This document shows positions 13,801 to 19,570 of a DNA stretch of 25,037 bases, one piece after another. The notes beneath the pieces were generated by a model. The model saw only the letters and a program-made list of their open reading frames with translations, searched no databases and was not told the DNA's origin. Both the position numbers and the translations under genes were made by a program. Each line of letters starts with the position of its first letter. The stretch's first letter is position 1. This DNA comes from a virus. Location of the stretch: the IMG/VR virus record IMGVR_UViG_3300000930_000115, positions 1 to 25,037 of that record. One strand, given 5' to 3'.

Positions 13801-16385
13801 GCTATTGATGCCCCAACTAGACTATTGCCTGGAGTTGCCCCACTATTTCCGGCTAATCTGAATTTAATTCCTACACCTTCCTCGCCTAGTTGATTAACCG
13901 AGTTACTGTCATCTCTAGAAGAAACTGTGAGAGGATAATCTATTGTTTGTGCCGCAGAAAGCTGCATACTAATATCTAACGTGGAAGTCGGGGTGGGAGT
14001 GCCGATACCAATATTACCTGTAGTATTAATTAAGAAGTCAGGATTAGTATCGTCACCAAACCAAATATAGTCTTCACCTGTTGTTCGTGTGTTGGTATCT
14101 ACATAGAGGCCCTTTCCACTTCCATTAGCTGCGGCATTGATATGTAGTTTTGCTTCTGGGTCCGTAGTACCAATACCGACATTGCCTGATGAATCAATAC
14201 GCATACGTTCTACTGGTACAATAGCTGCATCTTTAGTTCTTGCGGCGTCCGCTCCTGTATAGAACTTCATCCCGTCATCAGAAAAGGAATCTAGTTCAAT
14301 TGCGGCATAGCCATAAGTTCCTGTGAATGGGTTTAGAAACGATGCGGCAGAGGTGCTTCCTTTTAAGCCAGCACCTACTATAATAGAGGCATTACCATAT
14401 TCAGACCATATACTACTGTAGTGGTTTGTCCCAGAGGAGCCACCCCAAGCAATACCTCTACCTCCTGTGGCACTTCCTAAGTCAAGCACACCTTGCGGGG
14501 AGGCAGTACCTATACCCGCATTTCCAACAACAGATAGATCATTATTGATGCTAGTATCTTGAGAATTATTTATAGTAATGGCTGTAATGTTGTTGGTACC
14601 TATGAGCAGATTGTGTGCACTGCCTGTACCAACAAATGAATTAGCATCCTGAGCGTAAGCTTGGAATACCGAATTATTCGTTGTATCTTCTAGTCTTAGC
14701 TTAGGGCTTACAGCCTGAGTTACTCTGAGATCTTGGTTGAACTCCCATGCATCATTGGCATTACTCCAAGCAATAGTTTTATTTGTGGTACCTAACAATG
14801 TAATACCACCACCATCAGCCGTTGTATCAGACGGAGTAGTCACATTACCTATTTCAATATTTTTATCTTCTACTAGTAAATTGGTAGTATCTATAGTAGT
14901 AGTTGTACCATTAACTGTTAAGTCACCACTTAGAACTAAATTGGGGGCGTTCAGAATATTAGTACTTGGATTATAGTATAAATTAGCTGCACTGTCTTTA
15001 AAGATACTAGCACTATTTTCTGTTGCATCGCTGGCACCTGTAAATATCATTCTATAATTGCCGCTTGTACCAGTAGCTGTAATTTCTATCGTATCGGAAC
15101 TGCCAGTTGTATTCTGGTTTAATGTTGGGAATGTACAGTTAGCTAAGTCACCTGAAGTAGGGGTGCCTAGTACGGGTGTTACTAGTGTAGGGCTAGTTGC
15201 AAATACTAATGAACCAGATCCAGTTTCATCTGACATTACACTAGCTAATTCAGACGATGTTGTAGCAGCTAAAGCAGATATTTTATCAGCATCATGAATA
15301 AGTTTTTTGCCCGTGCCTTGCAAGTCTGCCGAAGTACCTACTAATACTTCACCGGAAACATCTGGATCTAGACCAAAATAAGTAGTCCTTACAGTATTCG
15401 AAAATTTAATATTAGAATTAGATGTACTAGCTCTATGCACTGTAATTGGACTTGGGCCTGACGCAAATGTTTTTACACCTGAGAAAGTCTGTGTTCCAGA
15501 TAAGTGTGCTGTATCTGTGTCAAGATATGCAGACGCAATTGCGCCACCTTGCCAGGTACCTGTTGCGATAGTACCTACGGATGTCAAACTCGATGCAGTC
15601 ACGCCACTGGCCAATGTGTTGCCAGTTAAGTTATTGGCGTTATGTGTATGCGTGTCATTACCAACTGTTGCGGCAAACGATATATTACCTGTTCCATCCC
15701 ATGCGGCACTAGTACCAGTGACGTCGCCTGTTAACTCTATTGTTCTGCCTGTTGTCCATCCATCGGCATTTGGGTGATAACCGTCATCGAACACACGGTC
15801 TGCGCCGATATACATTGTGGCTGCAGTTCCTCCAAAATCTATTCTACCGCTGGAGTTAGCTGTGACGTTTATATAAGCTGCGCCATCATACCACGCATGT
15901 CTAAAGTTAGAGGTTCCTGCAGCATCGGTCATACCATACCAATGTAATCTGGAATAGTTGGTGGCATCATCACGAGCATCCGCTCGCTGTCGCGCCGCAT
16001 CGGCTACACTTACTTGCCAATAAGAGGTCCCCAACATAGTAGGTCCATCATTAAAAGTTTTTGCACCTGAGAAAGTCTGTGTTCCAGATAAGTGTGCTGT
16101 ATCAGCATCCATATTGACTGATGGTAACACTCCAGTTACATCAGTAGTTAAATCAATCTGATTCCTAGTTATAACCTGGCCGGATATTGTTATATAATTA
16201 GGAGTTCCAGATAATGTTACGCCAGTTGAACTCCCTACCTCTACAATAGATTCGGTTCCGTCGTCTTTTTTGATATACATCTTACCATCATAGGTATTGA
16301 TGGCTACTTCACCAAGTTCTAGGCTAGACGTAGTGGGGGGTGTACCCTGCAATGCAGAGCGCTTTAATTTGATAGTTTGTGCCAT
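10857..16385 (-). CDS. Giant tail fibre / adhesin with modular repeats
   Basis: 1842 residues, no signal peptide. N-terminal module (residues 1-45, IKLKRSALQG...ELGEVAINTYDGKMYIKKDDG) is the virion-attachment type seen in fibre and baseplate proteins of T4-like marine phages. Then come: two HLSGTQTFSG-x-KTF repeats (about 95 and 295), tail-fibre segments with ADGWTTGRTIELTGDVTG (about 205), four GNxGIGTxxP motifs (about 622, 735, 793, 900), two nearly identical 57-residue blocks (930-986 and 1386-1442), a YadA-head-like repeat block (about 1456-1729) and a compact beta-rich tip (about 1750-1842). No S74 chaperone domain is visible at the end, so folding would need other help, perhaps the chaperone-like protein two genes downstream. 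GGAGG upstream of ATG 16385 supports the start. Role: receptor binding, by inference. Confidence 0.88.
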   Translation of the reverse strand: MAQTIKLKRSALQGTPPTTSSLELGEVAINTYDGKMYIKKDDGTESIVEVGSSTGVTLSGTPNYITISGQVITRNQIDLTTDVTGVLPSVNMDADTAHLSGTQTFSGAKTFNDGPTMLGTSYWQVSVADAARQRADARDDATNYSRLHWYGMTDAAGTSNFRHAWYDGAAYINVTANSSGRIDFGGTAATMYIGADRVFDDGYHPNADGWTTGRTIELTGDVTGTSAAWDGTGNISFAATVGNDTHTHNANNLTGNTLASGVTASSLTSVGTIATGTWQGGAIASAYLDTDTAHLSGTQTFSGVKTFASGPSPITVHRASTSNSNIKFSNTVRTTYFGLDPDVSGEVLVGTSADLQGTGKKLIHDADKISALAATTSSELASVMSDETGSGSLVFATSPTLVTPVLGTPTSGDLANCTFPTLNQNTTGSSDTIEITATGTSGNYRMIFTGASDATENSASIFKDSAANLYYNPSTNILNAPNLVLSGDLTVNGTTTTIDTTNLLVEDKNIEIGNVTTPSDTTADGGGITLLGTTNKTIAWSNANDAWEFNQDLRVTQAVSPKLRLEDTTNNSVFQAYAQDANSFVGTGSAHNLLIGTNNITAITINNSQDTSINNDLSVVGNAGIGTASPQGVLDLGSATGGRGIAWGGSSGTNHYSSIWSEYGNASIIVGAGLKGSTSAASFLNPFTGTYGYAAIELDSFSDDGMKFYTGADAARTKDAAIVPVERMRIDSSGNVGIGTTDPEAKLHINAAANGSGKGLYVDTNTRTTGEDYIWFGDDTNPDFLINTTGNIGIGTPTPTSTLDISMQLSAAQTIDYPLTVSSRDDSNSVNQLGEEGVGIKFRLAGNSGATPGNSLVGASIAAIRVSSEDTISTADLAFFTSQDDETLDEAMRIDSDGNVGIGTIAPATTLDVDGVITATGGNSTNWNAAEANVATNLTWTAGTTAGPTVNSSTGANAVIPSASASASGAVTTGTQTFAGAKTFTGILNATSTKVDNLTSLNGNYLKINVGESASYATSQTAEILYINSENGMQINSSPDNWVTGWAGRNTSTINDENGDSSLSRDLTVGRNIIVAGTVDGRDVANDGSKLDLIEASATADQTASEILTAIKTVDGSGSGLDADLLDGNQATAFATSGHNHTGTYALIGGDFSQDFNVNNLNVDAGIDVSGGIATRYGLNGSYNVDAGTGSAWGANIWAIGTSYDGGGVSGSTWTSTSHYGLAWRRAGTGQHANIGEGIYVHQNGSLEGGIGTAGIYSAATIVAAGVITASGGNSTNWNAAEANRAISDSVSTTSSTTSASSTAAKAAYDRAWPNTEYTDGNGITQSGTVFSIASHAGTAGLIGTVNSSGDTLGVTLGSTSITSHRGDHGSTAYTHSQAAHAPSGAEANVDTNLTWTAGTTAGPTVNSSTGLDAVIPSASASASGAVTTGTQTFAGTKTFTGQIITSTLGTSNLVLGAGAGNSIVSGGNYNVLVGDGAGDAITTGDNNVAVGYEALYSNTTTSPGQIAVGYQALRSNTTGVLNQAMGYRALYANTNGQQNLAVGYEALSTQTAGFYNHAFGYHALYANTSGGYNSAFGHGALENNSTASNSVAVGYGTLNDSNGGDNTAVGTVALTLNTTGSGNTGLGRSALYFNTIGNYNVATGRSALVGNTEGSNNTATGYQALNSNTTGSNNTASGHRALYESTGSKNIGIGYGAGDDITTGSNNTIIGDLPGTAALSNTILIGTGNTERIKVNSTGLYVNGTLLGGGSYSPWLIKTTTFTAASGDQLICNHATTPFTITLPASPSAGDTVILSNAGAALVTIGRNSSNINSAAADGTLPTGNSTQLVYVDATVGWFEV
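11200..12025 (-). repeat. YadA-head-like repeat block inside the giant fibre
   Basis: The encoded protein contains about a dozen units of roughly 16-22 residues following the pattern N-x-A-x-G-Y-x-A-L-x-x-N-T-x-G (for example VAVGYEALYSN, QAMGYRALYAN, TASGHRALYES). This periodic Ala/Gly-x-Gly pattern forms the left-handed beta-roll of YadA/Hia-type trimeric adhesin heads, so the fibre is probably trimeric here. Units are diverged at DNA level, so the block is old and not a recent expansion. Confidence 0.75.
12060..12230 (-). repeat. 171-bp direct repeat, copy 1
   Basis: Matches 13428-13598 over the same length with about nine differences by eye (about 95% identity). It encodes the block TNLTWTAGTTAGPTVNSS...AVIPSASASASGAVTTGTQTFAG-x-KTFTG. 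Both copies are in the same frame of the giant fibre gene. Confidence 0.9.
12534..12587 (-). repeat. 54-bp direct repeat, copy 1
   Basis: Differs from 13587-13640 by one base. Encodes GGNSTNWNAAEAN. The other copy overlaps the 171-bp repeat copy 2 by 12 bases, so the two repeats are joined there but separated here by about 300 bases. Confidence 0.88.
13428..13598 (-). repeat. 171-bp direct repeat, copy 2
   Basis: Second copy of the repeat at 12060-12230, 1368 bases away in the same gene and frame. Length is preserved exactly between copies and most differences sit in one five-codon patch (GANAV versus GLDAV). Confidence 0.9.
13587..13640 (-). repeat. 54-bp direct repeat, copy 2
   Basis: Second copy of the GGNSTNWNAAEAN-coding segment at 12534-12587, with a single mismatch. 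Confidence 0.88.
15476..15515 (-). repeat. 40-bp perfect direct repeat, copy 1
   Basis: Identical to 16064-16103. Encodes the DTAHLSGTQTFSG module of the giant fibre. The flanking KTF residues are also conserved, with silent and coding changes outside the 40 bases. Confidence 0.92.
16064..16103 (-). repeat. 40-bp perfect direct repeat, copy 2
   Basis: Second identical copy of the 40-base segment at 15476-15515, encoding the first DTAHLSGTQTFSG module near the N-terminus of the giant fibre. Confidence 0.92.
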
Positions 16386-16401
16386 GTGGCCTCCGATTGC
16401 C

Positions 16402-16415
16402 TGCGTATATACGCA
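16402..16415. repeat. 14-bp perfect palindrome between tail genes
   Basis: TGCGTATATACGCA reads the same on both strands and lies in the 43-base gap between the 572-aa tail gene and the giant fibre gene. As RNA it gives a five-base-pair stem. No T-run follows on either strand, so it is not an intrinsic terminator; it could be an RNA-processing signal, a protein-binding site, or chance. Confidence 0.6.
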
Positions 16416-16428
16416 AGGAGTTTAAATT

Positions 16429-18147
16429 TTAGTAAGTTCCTCCGTCGAGAACGTTGCCCCATACAGGGTTACCAGAAGTATCCATACTAAGTAAATAGTT
16501 ACTTGTGGTAACGTCCCCCGCAGAAGGTTTTACAAGAGAATTAAACCCTCCATTTGCAGCAGAACCATACATTAGATCTCCTGCGGCAGTAGAACTTATC
16601 CCTTTAATTCGTATATTATCAGAAGAAATTTCGGTAGAAATATTATCGTCATTTACTTCAAGGGTATTTCCACTCTTAGTAAGTCCCCCACCAGCATTAA
16701 TTTGTCCTGCTCCGGAAAACTGAGAAACCGTAAGATCTGTAGTACCAAAAGTGGGTGTTCCATTATGGGTAAATACAAACCCATTATTAGCATTATCAGT
16801 GCCTTCTTCCACAAAGACGAACGTGCCCCCAGTAAGTTCCGACTCTAAGTCAGCATCACTTGACCTAGTAAGAACCCAGGCAACAGCGCCAGAACCTAGG
16901 GTAGTTATATCATATATACCATTTTGAACAGCATTCGATTGATCTTTTACAATAACTCTATCACTAGTGCTTAAAGTAATACTATCTAAACTTAAAGCAG
17001 TATTAGCCGCTGAGTTAGTAAGTGTCCCATTAGCATTATTATAGGTGGCTGTTAAATTTCCCGTTGTACCTACTCTTACAGAATCTTTAACACCTAAACC
17101 TTGCTGAACAGCGTCTACGTATGATTTGGATACTAAAGAGTTAGTCCCGAAATTAGCCCTATCTTTATACCCAGAGGGAACTTGAACCGTACCCTCACCA
17201 TTAGGAGATAAAGTAATATCTCCATTAGTATTGGTTGAGGAAATCGTATTACTATCAATATTAATATTATCAACATCAATAGAATTCAAACCTGTTATAC
17301 TTGAAGTAGTTGCTCCTGGGTTGAGAGTAGAAGTACCAAGAGTAATTGCATTTACTGCTACAACTCCTGTAGTTACTGTGAAATCAACAGCATCAAACGA
17401 GGCAACGCCCTTATTAGCAGAACTGGCTAGTTCAGCCGCAATAGTGACAGTGTTATTAGTTACTGTGGCATCAATTCCTTCCCCTCCAGTAAAAGTAAGG
17501 GTATCAGAAACAAGAGATACAGTATCTGTACCAGTATCCCCTGCAATATCTAATTCTGTAGAAATTGTAGTAAAAGTTACTGCTCCACTTCCATTAGTTA
17601 TAAGAGCTTGCCCTATAGTTCCATCCGCTACAGGCATTGTGTACCCAGAGGACCCGTCTAACCCAAGACTTAGTTGTTTATTAAACACAATTTTTTCAGA
17701 AGAATTTGTAGTATCTATAGTTATATAGTTATTCGTATCTTCTGATATAGTAAAAGCAGTAGACGAGCCATCTAAGACCTTAAACTCAGTTGCTTGGGCA
17801 GAAATATCCACACTACTAGAATTAATCACTAAATTACTAGAGGGGGATAAAACTAAGTTGCCCGTAGTGGACGAAATTGTATTACCATTAAGATCTATAT
17901 TATCGACAATTAAATTGTCAATTTTCTTATTTGAGTCTACAACAATTGCACTACTAGCAGTTAAAACTCCAGCAGTATGATCTAACATATCTACATAAAT
18001 TTTTCCTCCAATAGTGAGAATAGTTCCATTAGTGGCAGAGCCTATAAATAGTTTACTAGTTTGATCTGAATAAGCTAATTCTCCCTGAGCTAACGTAGAA
18101 GGAGCTACCGTGGTAGTACTTCGTTTAATCTGTATAATTTGAGTCAT
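16429..18147 (-). CDS. Tail fibre / baseplate-associated structural protein
   Basis: 572 residues. The N-terminus (IIQIKRSTTTVAPSTLAQGELAYSDQTSKLFIG in outline: IKRS, LAQGELAYS, KLFIG) is the same type of attachment module that opens the giant fibre next door. The centre is beta-rich with short repeats (GNTISSTTGNLVLSP and SNTISSTNTNGDITLSP). From about residue 340 a second domain (SKSYVDAVQQGLG, then RVIVKDQSNAVQNGIYDI) is of a kind common in fibre proteins of marine and T4-like phages. No enzymatic motif is visible. AGGAGAT overlaps the stop of the preceding gene and supports ATG 18147. Probably part of the tail tip or fibre base, by family resemblance. Confidence 0.8.
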   Translation of the reverse strand: MTQIIQIKRSTTTVAPSTLAQGELAYSDQTSKLFIGSATNGTILTIGGKIYVDMLDHTAGVLTASSAIVVDSNKKIDNLIVDNIDLNGNTISSTTGNLVLSPSSNLVINSSSVDISAQATEFKVLDGSSTAFTISEDTNNYITIDTTNSSEKIVFNKQLSLGLDGSSGYTMPVADGTIGQALITNGSGAVTFTTISTELDIAGDTGTDTVSLVSDTLTFTGGEGIDATVTNNTVTIAAELASSANKGVASFDAVDFTVTTGVVAVNAITLGTSTLNPGATTSSITGLNSIDVDNINIDSNTISSTNTNGDITLSPNGEGTVQVPSGYKDRANFGTNSLVSKSYVDAVQQGLGVKDSVRVGTTGNLTATYNNANGTLTNSAANTALSLDSITLSTSDRVIVKDQSNAVQNGIYDITTLGSGAVAWVLTRSSDADLESELTGGTFVFVEEGTDNANNGFVFTHNGTPTFGTTDLTVSQFSGAGQINAGGGLTKSGNTLEVNDDNISTEISSDNIRIKGISSTAAGDLMYGSAANGGFNSLVKPSAGDVTTSNYLLSMDTSGNPVWGNVLDGGTY

Positions 18148-18155
18148 TTTATCTC

Positions 18156-18494
18156 CTAAAATCCTCCAGCGTCTACTGTATCAGAATCATTTGAAATGTT
18201 GCCTATCATTATAGGTACCCACTCAAAGACTCCCGTGCTAGTTTCTCGGTATATTTTTAACTGTGCTGTGTCAATCTTATACCAGGTATCACCTACCTCT
18301 ACGTTAGATGTAGGCTCCGAATTAGATCTGAAATCTTGGTCTGCGAGCTGTTCTAAAGCTCCTTGTAAATTGGTAGACGTTATAGTTCCATGAGGGGTTA
18401 CTTGCATACTAGTAGAAACTAACCCACCACTATTGGCTATTTCAGTACCATTTACATATATTTTATTATTTTGGTTATCAAGTACAATAGCCAT
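18156..18494 (-). CDS. Small tail-associated protein
   Basis: 112 residues with the start I chose at ATG 18494, which overlaps the preceding stop (TAATG) and has AGGTGA upstream; a 13-residue longer form would begin inside the preceding gene and is less likely. The N-terminus (IVLDNQNNKIYVNGTEI) is beta-rich, and the C-terminal part VEVGDTWYKIDTAQLKIYRET is a motif I know from phage fibre proteins (GDxWYdt..nqLkiYr). This looks like a small fibre-like or linker protein of the tail. It sits between the BppU-like gene and the 572-aa gene. Confidence 0.75.
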   Translation of the reverse strand: MAIVLDNQNNKIYVNGTEIANSGGLVSTSMQVTPHGTITSTNLQGALEQLADQDFRSNSEPTSNVEVGDTWYKIDTAQLKIYRETSTGVFEWVPIMIGNISNDSDTVDAGGF

Positions 18495-19264
18495 TAAAAG
18501 TTCACCTGTGTGTACTGGACTTCCGCCGACCATTTAGTGCTATTAGTAGATGCGGCGGTAACTTCAACTTTTAGAGTATCCGTAGTATCATCTGCTGTAA
18601 TTGATGCGTCAAAACCGGGTACATCTTCCCCGAGAATATTTATTCCTATACTACCAATAACTTCAGTCGTTACAGTATCCTTTTTAATAGCCCCGTACAA
18701 CTGAAAAGCACAAGAATCCCCCGTAGTATTATCTCTACCAACTATTAAAGTATCGAAGGCTAAAATACCTTCGTCTTCTATAGGTAGTCTTGAATTTGAT
18801 ATCCCACCAAGAAATATTTCAGTAGAATTTGTAGTAGTAGTTTCTCCATAGTAATTAGCTCTTCCAGATATAGAGGAACTAAGTGTAGAGCTTCCACTAT
18901 AGTCCGCTGTTCTTGTAACATCTGCTTTTACTTTTACTTTTCCAATCAAAAGAGTCGAAACAGTCTGGTCTGTTTGTACCTCTTGTAAGTCGTAATTATA
19001 GGTTTTAGGAGTTAATATAGTTGTTAAGGCTCCTGCTACCGATAGATTTACTATGCCCTGTACTGCTTCTGAACTTGAAATAGATATAGGCCCTACCTGT
19101 AACTCAGCCTGAGAATCTATAAAAGCTACATCAGATTTTAGAGTAAACCAGTACTGGCTTCCTGTAACATCTAAAGCGTTTCCGTTTACATCTTGCATAA
19201 GAAATTGCAAGTTCCAAGTATCCCCTCGGGCTTGCGCGGGTAAATCTTGCTGAATATATGACAT
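18494..19264 (-). CDS. BppU-like baseplate/tail protein
   Basis: 256 residues. Residues about 12-60 (ARGDTWNLQF, QDVNGNALDVTGSQYWFTLKS) follow the pattern of the BppU N-terminal domain, which anchors receptor-binding proteins to the baseplate in some siphophages: RGD-x-hydrophobic strands, then D-G-x-x-hydrophobic-D/L-T-G and a further strand. The rest is Ser/Thr-rich and beta-prone, with ADDTTDTLKVEVTAASTN near the end resembling virion decoration segments. The family match is by pattern only. Its ATG follows the stop of the 64-aa gene without a gap (TAA-ATG, same frame). Confidence 0.6.
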   Translation of the reverse strand: MSYIQQDLPAQARGDTWNLQFLMQDVNGNALDVTGSQYWFTLKSDVAFIDSQAELQVGPISISSSEAVQGIVNLSVAGALTTILTPKTYNYDLQEVQTDQTVSTLLIGKVKVKADVTRTADYSGSSTLSSSISGRANYYGETTTTNSTEIFLGGISNSRLPIEDEGILAFDTLIVGRDNTTGDSCAFQLYGAIKKDTVTTEVIGSIGINILGEDVPGFDASITADDTTDTLKVEVTAASTNSTKWSAEVQYTQVNF

Positions 19265-19459
19265 TTAAAAAGCTCCCTCCACATCCAAGGATGATACTTC
19301 CACTGAAATTACTTCTATAGTTGCTACGGGTACTGTTTCTATAATATCTATATTTACTAAACCTTCATCTAAAGAGATAGCTTCATTAACATAAAATTTT
19401 TCCGCAAAAGTACCTCGGAAACCCCGAGTGGCTACTGCTAATTGTCTGCTCATTGACAT
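19265..19459 (-). CDS. Small hypothetical protein, first gene after the tail promoter
   Basis: 64 residues, not recognised. AGAGG about seven bases before ATG 19459 supports the first of two close Met codons. The N-terminus is basic (SRQLAVATRGFRGTFAEKF) and the C-terminal half is a hydrophobic-acidic beta-like stretch (GLVNIDIIETVPVATIEVISVEVSSL) with no charge pattern of a membrane span. It is the first gene downstream of the promoter region at 19486-19531 and abuts the BppU-like gene in the same frame, so it may be a structural partner of it. Confidence 0.65.
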   Translation of the reverse strand: MSMSRQLAVATRGFRGTFAEKFYVNEAISLDEGLVNIDIIETVPVATIEVISVEVSSLDVEGAF

Positions 19460-19485
19460 GAAATTTCCTCTTTAAATTTCTCCCG

Positions 19486-19493
19486 TATTTATA
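19486..19493 (-). promoter_or_regulatory. T4-type late promoter motif (candidate)
   Basis: TATAAATA on the minus strand, an exact match to the T4 late promoter core, lies 26 bases before the first codon of the 64-aa gene, a spacing typical of T4 late genes. An 8-mer of this composition is expected a few times by chance in this AT-rich window (it also occurs inside the exonuclease gene at 5540-5547), so position is the main support. Confidence 0.5.
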
Positions 19494-19502
19494 GATTGAT
19501 GA

Positions 19503-19531
19503 ATTATAATATTTACATAGCTAAAAGTCAA
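19503..19531 (-). promoter_or_regulatory. Sigma70-type promoter for the tail operon
   Basis: On the minus strand TTGACT (19526-19531) and TATAAT (19503-19508) are separated by exactly 17 bases: five of six and six of six matches to consensus. Transcription would start near 19496. It lies in a 111-base gap, one of the few in the leftward arm, and faces the run of tail genes from 19459 to 9858. Confidence 0.78.
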
Positions 19532-19570
19532 GAATTATTTTTACTCGATTCAATAAAATATAGTAGAGTA

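Noticed and set aside
11476-17728. Several plus-strand frames of 60-165 codons opposite the tail genes
   Set aside because: They are Pro/Val/Ala-rich antisense shadows of the Thr/Gly/Asn-rich fibre genes, without ribosome sites or recognisable domains.
17893-17921. TTGACA on the minus strand within the 572-aa tail gene
   Set aside because: There is no acceptable -10 box at 16-18 bases and it lies well inside a coding sequence.
18495-18533. Longer start for the 112-aa tail protein
   Set aside because: It would begin inside the BppU-like gene, while ATG 18494 gives the TAATG overlap used elsewhere in this phage and has its own ribosome site.
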